Assembly (NCBI RefSeq): GCF_038396675.1
Contig: NC_088926.1
Location: forward strand, 4,491,001 to 4,555,000
Source of the DNA: Hydra vulgaris
Lineage: Eukaryota > Cnidaria > Hydrozoa > Anthoathecata > Hydridae
DNA length: 64,000 bases
Reading direction: 5' to 3'
Positions 12,714-24,395 of this stretch are shown piece by piece. Numbering within the stretch: the first letter of the stretch is position 1; the number at the start of each line of letters is the position of its first letter. The notes under the pieces are model-generated. The model searched no databases. It saw only the letters and a list, made by a program, of their open reading frames with translations, and had not been told where the DNA came from. Position numbers and translations under genes: made by a program.

Positions 12714-12739
12714 ATTTTTTACATATATTTATAAAACTG

Positions 12740-12992
<253 letters not shown>

Positions 12993-13301
12993 AATAGAAG
13001 AAAGTCAAAAACTTTTTTCCTTTCACAGCGCTTCATCATTTCTTAAGACTCATCTGTGGACTTCTAGGTCATGAGTTAAAAAAAAACAAAAAATCGTTAT
13101 ACAAATGCGATGTGGTATTCTTTATATACATATATGGGTGATTCTTCAGAAAGGTAGCAATATACTGTCACCACTAATTTTTTCTTTCAAGTTAATACTA
13201 TTTTTATTTTTAATGGGTACAAATAATAAATTTACAGCTCATACAATGTTAAACTAATCTAACCCAATCCAAAATAGTATTTTCAGTGAATAAATTATGT
13301 T

Positions 13302-13939
13302 CCACAGACTGTGACAAGTCATGTCCATGGAATGTCACCACCCAGACCTTTTGCTAATCCCAAGTAGTTTAATCCTTGATAGAATACTTTACTTTTTTTT
13401 AATGCATAATAATTAAAAATGCATTAAAATTAGAGTTGACATATTATTTTCCTCAAAACATATTTTCAAAGTAACTTTTATGTGATTGAAGCTCGTGTCA
13501 CCAGCTCAAGTGTCAATTTCAAGTGTCACGTCTGTAGATAGTTATTAACATCAAAAAAAAGCTGTAGGATGAAGCAGTAGTGCTCTCTGTTGCTGTCCTA
13601 GCTGAAATACCAGACATTTTTATTAATGAGTAAAATTGCAGGAAGGTTAGGTGGAGTTGTTTTGTGTTAATAAGCGTTGAAGCTTTAAAAGTTGAACTTG
13701 TTAGTGTGAGTGTGTCACATCTGTGGTAAACATTTATAGAGTATAAAGAGTATTTATAGAGTATAAATTTATTTTTTTATAAGCAATAATTTTAATTACT
13801 AGCTATTACCTGGACATGTTTACTCCAAGGCGAACAGAGTCCTAGCCTCAAAACATAGCACCCTTTTTAGGCTTTTTCCTTTAATCTGTCACGTCTGTGG
13901 ATGTCACATCTGTGGAATACAGGAAGCAACAGACGTGAC
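13302..13939. repeat. Left subterminal repeats, GTCACRTCTGTGG
   Basis: Copies at 13525-13537 (last base but one differs), 13714-13726, 13888-13900 and 13903-13915 on the plus strand, and at 13927-13939 on the minus strand. Degenerate copies lie at 13302-13315 (minus) and 13318-13330. The same word appears twice at the right end (16743-16755 and 16763-16775) and not elsewhere in the window as far as I read. Such arrays are typical binding sites for a transposase. Confidence 0.8.
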
Positions 13940-14095
13940 ACCAGTAGAACGGGCATGACAACAAATAACAATTTTACTTGTATGTGGATTTTTTAATGTC
14001 TATTTATACTATTTTTAATATTTTAAAACTTTGCTCATTTAGCCAATTAATTATTAGAGAAAAGATAAATGTTTCTAGCCTGATAGATTACAAAG

Positions 14096-16414
14096 ATGGG
14101 AAAGATAGAAAAAACTAGAGAATTGAAAAAACTAAGTATGAGAAAGGCGAAGGAGAAGATGAAAGCTGAAAACTCAGAAAAGTATGAAGAACAAAAACAA
14201 AAAGACAGAGAAAGAAAAAAAGCAACACAGAAGAAAATTCATGAACTTTCAGAAAGGGATAAAAGATCAGTAAGAAAAGGTTGGAAGGAAAGGACCAAAA
14301 GAAGTTGAGAAATGAAAAAGAAAAGACAACAACTAGTTGAATATTTGTCAACACCACCTGAAAGTCCAATTGTAAATATTCCTATCGACAATGAACTAGA
14401 CTTCAATGTACTTCCTGGTCCCAGTCAAGAATCTAGTTCCAGAAATAGCAGCAGGCTAAAAATTCATAGAAAGTATAGAGATGGGTTAAAGAAAAAAATC
14501 CAAAAATTAGAAGAAAAAAACAAATTGTTAAAGCAAAGAGGTGATAAATACAAACAAAAATTCTACAGACTGCAGTCTGCAAAAGATAATACTCCTCGAA
14601 AGGTGGTTAAAAAAATGACTAGTGGTACAAAATGCTCAAAGGAAGTAAAGAAAAGCTTGCTTTTTAGCGAAGTGTTAAAGACACAAATACAATCAAATTT
14701 TTCTACTGAGAGATGTATTAATAAAAAAAAGGTTTTTGCCAGGGTATTAAGCAAAAAGATAATAAAGAAGTACAGACTTCAAAGAAGCCTTAACAATCTT
14801 ACTTCGAGATATATCTTACCACGCAATCCATACCATACACATCAACTCTCAAATATACTGAAACAATGAAAACTTAAGATGGAAGTAAAAAACTTTTTAG
14901 AAAAAGATAGTTCTAGTAGGCTTTCTGCTGGGAAAAAAGAAACAATAACAAGAAAAAAACTGAAAAAACAGAAAAGACTATTGAATGATACAATGTTAAA
15001 TTTGTATAATGACTTTAAACAAACAAACGAGTTCAATTCAACATCTTATAGCACATTTTGTAAATTGAGACCCTTTTCGGTAGTTCAACCAGACTTCCGT
15101 AAACGAGATACTTGTCTTTGTATTGACCATGAGAATTTTGCTTTGGTTCTTGAAAAGTTGTATACTTTAAAGATGTTGGCATATAAATATCCCACTGACT
15201 TGCTAAAAAGTATAACATGTGATGGCAAGCTGAGAGAATTGTGCCTATAAAAGAAAATACTCCACTATGCTGTTTAAACAAAAAAATAGTTGGTAAAGAA
15301 TTTGAGAATGAATAAGCAACTTTTCCCCAATGGTCTAAAAAAATAGTTGAAGCTTTGTTAAAAGGTAAAATGAAGACATGTTTTAAAACTGTAAAAGAAG
15401 AGTTAACATTAACTAAAAAACAGCTGTTTTTACATTTTATTAATAACATGTTGGAAAAGTTTATGAGGCATGTATGCAATGTAAAACACCAGTACAAAGC
15501 TACATCAGAAATAAAAAATAACTTGGGGCCTAGGGATATTTTCATTCATTGTGATTTTTCAGAAAATTACAATTGCAAATACTCAAAAGAAATTCAATCG
15601 CTCCATTTTAGTGGATCAAGAAACCAAGTGTCAATCTATACAGTTGTGGCATACTATTACAGTATTTCTGAAAACAAAACAAAGGCCAAATCTTACTTTA
15701 CATTTTCAGATAACAGGCAACACGACTTTGTTGGGATCTGTGCACATTTAAAGCCTGTTATTAATGACTTGAAAGAAAAGCTGCCTATCATTGAAACAGT
15801 TCATTTTCTTAGCAATAGTACTTCTCAACAGTACCGAAACAAGTCCATGTTCTATTTGCTAGGTACTTTTTTTCGAAAAGAGTTCGGAGTTAAAATAATG
15901 AGATGGCATTTCACAGAAAAGAGGCATGGAAAAGGTACTCCTGATGGAATAGGGGGATGTATCAAAAGAACGGCAGAATAATAATACAAGGCAGAATAAT
16001 AGGCCAAGGGAAAGATATTCCTGATATTAATTGTTTGGTTGAAGAAATAAAAGAAAAGTCTCCAAGTATAACCATCTATACTATTAAAAAAACAAATTTC
16101 AATCTCTATGAGAAATGTTTACCCAAAAACCTAACAACTTTCAAGGGGACTTTACAAGTTCATGAGGTGTTTTGGAGTTCCAAAACACCTCATGAACTTG
16201 TAAAGTCCCCTTGTATATGAGAAGGCTGACATGCACTGAATGTGACAATGGTACAAAATGCAATCACTATAGTATTGGAGAAGTACTAATCCCTACTGAA
16301 TCTTTGACAGATCTTTATCTTCGTATCCTTTTAATGTATAAATTTAAATTGGCTCATATTGAATATTGCAAACTTTTGCATTGCTTAAATGTTTTAGGTA
16401 TTGTATTTTCATAA
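14096..16414 (+). pseudogene. Transposase-like gene of unplaced family, broken
   Basis: Starts MGKIEKTRELKKL with a very basic, charged lead (residues 1-70) and a predicted coiled-coil region. In-frame TGA codons interrupt it at 14306 and near 14867, a frameshift lies near 15247, a TAA near 15311 and a further frameshift near 15960. Conserved-looking blocks follow in order: DIFIHCDFSENYNCKY, TFSDNRQHDFVGICAHLKPV, HFLSNSTSQQYRNKSMFYL, WHFTEKRHGKGTPDGIGG and a C-terminal Cys/His cluster RLTCTECDNGTKCNHYSIG. I infer an RNase-H-like fold with acids in CDFSENY and near HGKGxxDG. The Asn in HFLSNS probably replaces the middle Asp. Similar anonymous proteins are remembered from many invertebrates. 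The position between terminal and subterminal repeats supports a transposase role. A palindrome insertion (16142-16213) also breaks the C-terminus. Confidence 0.75.
16142..16213. repeat. Perfect 35-bp-arm palindrome in transposase gene
   Basis: Arms 16142-16176 and 16179-16213 are exact reverse complements separated by two bases. The left arm is part of the expected coding sequence (TTFKGTLQVHEVFW), so the right arm looks like an inverted duplication of it. Confidence 0.95.
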
Positions 16415-16742
16415 AATATTGAAATAAGTTGTGCATCAAAAACCTTATTTAACTGTTATTTAATTTTGTAATTTTTTTTTATAAATAATTTTATTTGCTT
16501 CTGTTTTAAGAAATTCCTTAACATACTTTACCAGGTCAACGATTGTTGAAAAGGAAGTAAGCACTTGCTGAAGGAACAATATCCTAAGGTTTGGCACAAG
16601 AAAACCAAGGCCCAAGTAAATGTAAAAAGAAAAAGACAAGACTAAGTTATCACAGTGTTTACGGCGATAGTGAGGAGGACAGCTTGTCTATTACTTTAAC
16701 ATTACTTATAGCTGTTACAGCATAAGTGATATTACTCTTAAC

Positions 16743-16775
16743 GTCACATCTGTGGTAAAGTTGTCATGTCTGTGG
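16743..16775 (+). repeat. Right subterminal repeats
   Basis: GTCACATCTGTGG at 16743-16755 and GTCATGTCTGTGG at 16763-16775, about 180 bp inside the right terminus. They mirror the left array. Confidence 0.8.
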
Positions 16776-17141
16776 ATTACGCTATAAGTTTTTAATTTTT
16801 TTTTAGTAAACTGACATTTAACGAGTTGTGTGGTTACTTTCAAATGATTAAATATACTCAAAGCTATAACCACAAAAAATTTGGTTTAAAAAATTTAATA
16901 TTTAATTTTTATAAAATTAACTATTCAAAATGTTACTTTTCAGGAGAATGACCCATATACTCATTTGCAATAGGGTGATTATTAAAACAACATAAATGAA
17001 AATATTTGTTGACACTCCAAATGAATAGCACTAATATGTTTTGCATAACAAAATGGTATTAAACTTTTTTTAATAATTGTTAATAGAAGTTAATGAAGAC
17101 CCTTGAACATTTGAGAGTTTCTAATATTAACAAAAAAAAAA

Positions 17142-17582
<441 letters not shown>

Positions 17583-17957
17583 TACAGCAATGTATAGTGT
17601 AAAAAAATCTTTTCATTTAATAATGTAGATTCTTTTAAATTATTTTACAGCAAAAGGTTTACATAATAATAAATTATTATTATATAGTTCTTAAAAATAT
17701 TGTAATGTTTAATAATTTTTTACAGGAAATATATTTATAAAACAACTTCAGAATTTTTTACGTCGAAATTAAGTAATTCCGTATTTGCCCTTCACCTAAC
17801 TTTATTTCAATATATCATTAGTAACATTTTAAACAGACCTGAATTAGCAGCATGAAAAGTCTCACCCTTAACAAGGTAAAATAAAATAAAAACTCCAAAA
17901 TTTTTCTAAATTAATTGTGTAAACTATTAAAAAAACAAAACAACTTTGTTTAAAGTT

Positions 17958-18668
17958 TCACAATGATGGAATTCCTAATAATCTATTAAAACGTTCACGA
18001 TCAAATAACTTTCCATATCTTAACGAGTATACATACTTACAGGTCTTTTTATTTCCTTTATCAATATGAAACTTTTGAAAAACATTTTCAAAATCATTAT
18101 TTTCCATAAAATCACTTGTTGGAATAACTTTTTCTATTTCAATATATTCCTCTATTCGCCTTCCATAAAATGATAAATGAGAGATTCTAATAACATCGTC
18201 ATGTTGATTAACTGCAAGTTGTCCAACAACTTTAGTAGCAAAATAACTATAGATGATAAATAATAACGCTGTACCTAAAGAGCTTGCAGCAGCATATACT
18301 AATGTAACATCAGATATGTGACCTTCCAAATGCATAGAATACAAAGGGTAACCGACAGCAGCCATAATGGCTAGCTGGTACATTTTAAATCGAGATATTA
18401 TTCCTAAAATTTTTATATGTGGAAATGTATATAAAACATCCCATTTAGTGTTCAAGTCTGATATGCATCTGGTATTTATATTATACATAAAGTTTCCTTT
18501 AAAATTTCCATTTGCTGAAGATCGACAATGCAGTTCTTTTTTTTGAATTATAAAAACACTGTTTAAAAAATTGTGTTCTACAGTTTTTACAGAAAAAAAC
18601 TTCATTGAATTAGAATGTCGATGAACAACTTTGAAAGTATTTTTTATTGTTGAGACAAACAAAAACAT
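17958..18668 (-). CDS. TMEM186: TMEM186-like mitochondrial membrane protein
   Basis: A single open frame of 236 codons ending in TGA. The N-terminal ~70 residues are basic and rich in Ser/Asn, as expected for a mitochondrial targeting segment. The conserved family core begins with WDVLYTFPHIKILGIISRF (about residues 76-94). Two membrane segments follow (~96-112 and ~121-144), then a C-terminal matrix-type domain with YGKLFDRERFNRLLGI at the end. Vertebrate TMEM186 is slightly shorter (~213 residues) and has the same order of core, hairpin and tail. TMEM186 is known to work with the MCIA complex in assembling respiratory complex I. It lies 266 bp downstream of LIN52 on the same strand. A TTTCTTTATATAG acceptor lies about 17 nt upstream of the ATG and could accept a spliced leader. 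An AATAAA signal on the minus strand is at 17801-17806. The identification rests on the core motif and topology. Confidence 0.88.
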   Translation of the reverse strand: MFLFVSTIKNTFKVVHRHSNSMKFFSVKTVEHNFLNSVFIIQKKELHCRSSANGNFKGNFMYNINTRCISDLNTKWDVLYTFPHIKILGIISRFKMYQLAIMAAVGYPLYSMHLEGHISDVTLVYAAASSLGTALLFIIYSYFATKVVGQLAVNQHDDVIRISHLSFYGRRIEEYIEIEKVIPTSDFMENNDFENVFQKFHIDKGNKKTCKYVYSLRYGKLFDRERFNRLLGIPSL

Positions 18669-18934
18669 TTTTAATTATTCAGCTATATAAAGAAAAATTT
18701 ATTTTTGCAACATAAAATAATTTCAAAAATTTTAAAAATAATTACTTAATTTTACTTAAATATATTAAAAAACAAATGATGAAAAATAATTTACAAAAAA
18801 AAATTAAGAATAAACTATAAATTTTAGAATAAATAAAAAAAAATTGAATATTAAATTTTGGTCCATTAATTTTATTTATAAAAATATTTATAAATAAAAT
18901 AAGTCCCATGTCTTTTAAAGTTTATTCAGCATAT
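18669..18934 (-). promoter_or_regulatory. Short LIN52-TMEM186 intergenic region
   Basis: 266 bp of A+T-rich sequence with a small hairpin (ATTTTATTTATAAA / TTTATAAATAAAAT near 18869-18900) that carries AATAAA on either strand just after the LIN52 stop. A pyrimidine-rich acceptor lies right before the TMEM186 ATG. No separate promoter element was recognised. Confidence 0.5.
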
Positions 18935-19615
18935 TTATTTTCCAAGAATATTCAAGTATTTACCACGAGTCATTTCTTTGGCTTCTTCAATACCAAGTTG
19001 ATAAGCCTGATTCTTTAGTTCAAGAAACCGCTCCATGATTTGTGGAACAGATAAACTACTTAGTTCATCAATTTTTTCTAAATCAGCTTCAGTTAATTCA
19101 TCCTGCTTACCATCAATATCCTTGAAATTAATTTTTTATTTAAGTTATAAAAAACTTTAAAAAAACAAAATAAAGTTTTTAGATATTAAACAAAGTATAA
19201 TTTTTATACTATTTTTGTTTTTTTGAAAAAGATGTTTTGTATTCATTATATAAAATGATGTAATATGTTTCAATTTGTAATTAACTTTAACTATTTATAT
19301 AACGTTTTTGAAAATCTTTTTATTCATGCTTTCCTTAGAATATTTTATAAAGTTAATGACTAATTTTTATTTCTTTTTTTTACTTTATTAAATTACTTTT
19401 AATAAATAAGTAATAAGTTAAACGAGTATGGTATTTCAATTTAGACTTACAAGTATAGTACTTTTAGTTTGAGAAGCTTTAAGCAATGCTGAGAACGAAG
19501 TAACACCAGGCATTTGTTCTGGCCATAATTCTGGAGAACTTTGATCAATTCGTTCAACTTTACAGCTCAATGACTCAATTTCAAATGCTTGTGATTCTTT
19601 TTTTGAATTTGACAT
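18935..19615 (-). CDS. LIN52: LIN52, MuvB/DREAM subunit (two exons)
   Basis: Exon 1 is 19451-19615 (55 codons, donor GTAAGT), the intron is 330 bp, and exon 2 is 18935-19120 (acceptor TTTCAAG, 61 codons plus TAA). Both are phase 0. The product is 116 residues, the same length as the vertebrate protein. Diagnostic blocks are SSPELWPEQMPGV (residues 26-38) and, near the end, NQAYQLGIEEAKEMTRGKYL, almost as in vertebrates. LIN52 is part of the MuvB core, which joins p107/p130-E2F4 to repress, or B-Myb/FoxM1 to activate, cell-cycle genes in the nucleus. Ser27 aligns with the DYRK1A-phosphorylated Ser28 of human LIN52. The pocket-binding motif upstream reads LSCKVE rather than the LxSxE I remember for human. 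A TTATTTTAG acceptor lies ~25 nt before the ATG. The downstream neighbour TMEM186 has the same orientation. Confidence 0.95.
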
Positions 19616-19989
19616 GTTAAAATATACACCAAAAAGGATTCTAAAATAAGATTTTCTTGTAAAAAAGGATTCCCTTCTACAAGAGATTTTTCCTCAAATT
19701 TGCTTTTTACTTTATGCCATAATTTATTACCATTATTGAATATAAAAAATATTTTTATATCTAAAAATAAAATAATAAAAAAAAAGTAGAACAAAAAAAT
19801 ATAATTTGAAAAAAAAAGATATATATATATTCAAAGATTTATATATATAATTTCAGAAGCAATAGATTCATGTGATATAGAACTAATAAAAATACTGAAT
19901 AGTAATTTTACTCTTTGAAGTAAATAATCTATCCTTTGTTTATATTAAATTAAAATGAAATAGTAACAAGCTTGCCAATTTGGCATTCT

Positions 19990-20600
19990 AGGTGATAATT
20001 ACAGCATAAAATCACTATCCATTGCAGCAGGTTTAATATTTACTGAGCAATAAATTAAAAATACTAATGGTCTATGGTCAGATAAAATAACATCTGGTTA
20101 TATTGAAACATTTGCTATTAACTTATCAACAGATTGGTTAAATAGGATGTAAACTAAATATGAAATATTCTTACCATCATTACTAACATATGCAAAAGCA
20201 TTATTTAGCCTGTTCGTATCAGAGTTTGCCAAATTATTTTTGGCAGCAAGGTTAAAGAATTTATCATACAATCTTGACCCTTCATAGCAACTAAAATCAC
20301 CTGCGATAATAATGTAAACTGCCTCTGCTTCTACTATAATAGCATTTAATTTTGAGCATACATCCATATAGATGTTAAGGCTCTCCTCATTGTTGTAGTC
20401 AACAGGCATGAATACATTTCACAGTACAGCATCACCTCCATAAGCCCTAAGCCCTTCCAATCAATACATTTGATATGTTAACTGCAGTCAATCCGATTCC
20501 ATAGCTAATGTTCTTGTAATAACACAAGAACATCAAGTTGTCATGTTGTAGGACAGCCTCATAGTAATCGCCTATTGTGACTAGACATGGGTTATACTCT
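19990..20600 (-). pseudogene. LINE endonuclease (EEP) domain fragment
   Basis: On the minus strand a broken frame contains FMPVDYNNEESLNIYMDVC, then YIIIAGDFSCYEGSRLYDKF and, after a stop, PDVILSDHRPLVFLIYC. These are the GDFN-like and SDHRPL motifs of the apurinic endonuclease domain of non-LTR retrotransposons. Stops occur before the first block and between the last two. No reverse transcriptase follows within the next kilobase, so the copy is a fragment. Confidence 0.8.
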
Positions 20601-20644
20601 GCTTGTTTAATTTTCAACAGCAACTAAATGGTCAAGTACGGTTC

Positions 20645-20780
20645 TTGTGTTCATTAGATTGTTTTTCAAACGAATTGCCTTACTTTGGCACGAATTGCTT
20701 ACTTTTGGCACTTTGCCTTACTTTGGCACTTTGTGTTCATTAGATTGTTTTTTAAACGAATTGCCTTACTTTGGCACGAA
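20645..20780. repeat. 86-bp direct duplication
   Basis: GTTCATTAGATTGTTTTT followed by AACGAATTGCCTTACTTTGG occurs at ~20649 and again at ~20735. A shorter TTGGCACTTTGCCTTACTTTGG unit lies between. Confidence 0.85.
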
Positions 20781-20963
20781 GATATGCTACTTCTTGCATA
20801 AATGTACTTACATCAATATTGTGTACCAACTGGATGTAACCTTAATAGGTCACATGCACAAAAAATAATTAGTTCATTCAGTGGGTCCAAAGTTTTTCCA
20901 GGACCTATCTAATTCCAGGACTTTTCCAGGTTTTCAAGGATTGCTGGTCATGTTGTGTATACA

Positions 20964-21712
<749 letters not shown>

Positions 21713-21721
21713 GCACCCTTA

Positions 21722-21724
<3 letters not shown>

Positions 21725-21800
<76 letters not shown>

Positions 21801-21836
21801 GGGTGCACAATGCCTACTTTTGGTCAGTTGATACAG

Positions 21837-21904
<68 letters not shown>
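21725..21904. repeat. Two (TA)n tracts around a transposon end
   Basis: TA tracts at 21725-21796 and 21840-21904 enclose a ~43-bp piece that is the inverted copy of 21676-21722. Confidence 0.9.
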
Positions 21905-21905
<1 letters not shown>

Positions 21906-21907
<2 letters not shown>

Positions 21908-22193
21908 TGATAAGCATAAACTTTTTTAAGTTTATGCTTATCAGAAAAGAATGTTTTGCAAAGAATTGGGGTGGTTGGAACTTGGGAACAAAAAAACCCT
22001 AATTTTAGGGCCCACCCAACCCTTAACCTGGGAGCAATGAGTTTATAAAATATTTTCTTTACTATTTTTATCTAAACTTATATTTATCAACTAATTTCAA
22101 GTTTCATGCAATAATCTCTAAGTGTTCAGTTTTCATGACCCTGCAATGTTTACAGTCCCCTCAAATTGAGGAGGGGGGAGGGGAGAGATAAAA
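21906..22193. repeat. Hairpin and half copy of a fold-back family
   Basis: CTGATAAGCATAAACTT and its complement form a hairpin at 21907-21945. From 21948 the words GCAAAGAATTG and GGAACTTGGGAACA, then ACTTATATTTATCAAC, and the end CCCCTCAAATTGAGG match the left half of the fold-back element at 39870-40198. Confidence 0.65.
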
Positions 22194-22633
22194 CTTTATA
22201 TGGTCATTGTTTTTGAAAAATAAATTTTAATTTTTTTATTGATAAATGATTTACATGATCATTTCAGGTTAAGTAAGCACGACAAGAAAATAAAAAAAAT
22301 TAGCAAAAAAACTATAAGTAAAAGAACTTTTTAAATAAACTTTTCGTATTTTTTAAATCTATTGAAAATAATAATATGATAAAAAATATATTTGATAATA
22401 TAAAAATAAATTTAACAATATAAAAAATAAAATAATAATACAAGTAATAAATAAACTTTGAAAGTTATGCACGGGGTGCATAAGGCGGGGAAGGATCATT
22501 CGGCTAAGTCAGTTGAATTCTTATAAATAAAATACCTAATGATTTAAAAAGATTTTCAAGTTTTAGTCGGTTTTTTGATGAACATAGCCCGGTAAACACA
22601 TTTCAGTCAGTTGAATTTTCATTTTGAATACCT
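22194..22633. other. Non-coding stretch
   Basis: A+T-rich, with GTCAGTTGAATT at two places (~22509 and ~22605). No gene recognised. Confidence 0.4.
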
Positions 22634-24395
22634 TAGACCACGGGCCATAGTATAAAAAGATGCTTTAAAGTTAACTTTCGTGGTGCAGTCGTGAGATCTA
22701 AAAAATTTCAATGTAAATGAGCGTTATAGGTTGTAAAGATTCTAAAATAAAAATTTATGAATTCAAAACCCTGCAGTTCTTGATTTATCGAGTTTCGAAT
22801 AACCATTTAAACGATCTATCGATTTTTTTTTTGATTTTTTGTATTTACTAAAAAAAAAAAATTTTTTTTCTTTATAATGTAATTAGACTTTTAATTTCTA
22901 ACGGTTTGAAGACAAAAAAAAAAAAATTTCAAACATTAACGAAGGTTTCACATTAGCGTGTTGTTATCGTTTAAAAGATATCGACTTTATTGATTTATAA
23001 TCGATTTAGATAGTAAAACAACTTTTTACAATCTGATTCTCTTTAAAAAAGCGTTTTATTTATTTCTAAATGTTAAATCGAAAAACTATTACTTAAAAGA
23101 AATTGATTTATAGCAAGTACTTCTAATAAGCGTTTCTTCATATTTGTCACAATCATCAACACAATCGTCGTAAATATCGCCGTCAGCAGCAGAATCAGTG
23201 TTCTTTCACTTTGTTCAGTTACATAGATCTGAACACATTAAAGTCAATTTTGTGTACGAGCAGCTTTTAGTTTCACAACCAATTGTATAATTACACTTTA
23301 CGAAGTTCAGTACACTTTCTAGCGCTAGTCAGGGTTAGCGCTAGATTTATAAACCATTGAACGAATTCTTCTTCACTAATTAATCTAAATTAAGTATATG
23401 GTCAGTTGCATTTTGTTCATTATATCTTTGCTCAACAGCTTAGCGAAGTAATCATGCATCTTTTGCTTCTGCCAGACTTCGATGTCGCACTCACCATTAT
23501 TATATCATCTTAAAAAAGTCTTTTGATTATTCAAAACAATATATTAGTTATGAATAATAATAAACAAATTATGTAGCTATGTTATGTACCGCCCATATTC
23601 CAAGTTACTCTTATCCCGCCATTTCACAAGATAGCACAAAATATTTAAGATATTCAAGATAGCACAAAATATTCAAAACTGAGTTTATATCTTGATTAAA
23701 CATTCTCTTTTTCTATAGAAACACTATACCTACATAAAACAAACTTAAAAAAGGGCCTTTTATGGCTTCTAAAAAAAATAATCATTTTAATGGCTTCTAA
23801 AAAAAAAGGACATTTTATGGCTTCCTAAAGTATAGCTAAAACATTACTGATACAGTATTTCTTTTCAATAAAAGCCGTAAAAAATATTAAACTGTTAGTA
23901 TTAAATTTTACAGGCATTACATTGGCCATCTAATTGTATCTTTTAGGTTCGAAGTGCGGTAATGAGTTCTAACCATTTTTCAAACTTTTATGCGTTTTAA
24001 AGTGTAATACATCTATGGTTAAATTTCTTCAGCTTGTAAATGCGCAGTTTTAAAGATATATCTCCTTTCAATTTACAATTTTCATTCTTAACATGCATGT
24101 TTCGATTCCTCGACCCCACATTTATTCTTTTCATTTTAATGTTTATTTATTTTGCAGAAGATTAACTCTAGAAAAAGAACCATAAACTCTAAAAAAAACT
24201 TAAAAATTATATTCAACAAATTACACAACAATATACAAAATCAATAAAAAATTTTATTATTCATAAACTAAATGTCAGCCGAGTGCAACAAACTAATCTA
24301 TATTGTTCATGTAAGTGGAATCATTGGTGTGTTGAATAAGTTCTCAAAAAAAACCTATTAAAATTTCTGCATAAAAAGGACAAAATGGCTTTCTC

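Larger units (their letters stand above)
13136..16954 (+). mobile_element. 3.8-kb DNA transposon of unplaced type
   Basis: The left end GGGTGATTCTTCAGAAAGG and the right end, read on the minus strand as GGGTCATTCTCCTGAAAAG, pair at 19 of 24 positions as terminal inverted repeats. ATAT flanks both ends and may be a 4-bp target duplication, although the TA-rich setting makes this weak. Copies of GTCACRTCTGTGG occur inside both ends. The interior carries one transposase-like gene on the plus strand with several breaks. I could not assign the element to a named superfamily from memory. Confidence 0.78.

Noticed and set aside
14563..15545. Minus-strand open frames of 63-170 codons
   Set aside because: They are antisense to the transposase-like gene and have no protein-like pattern.
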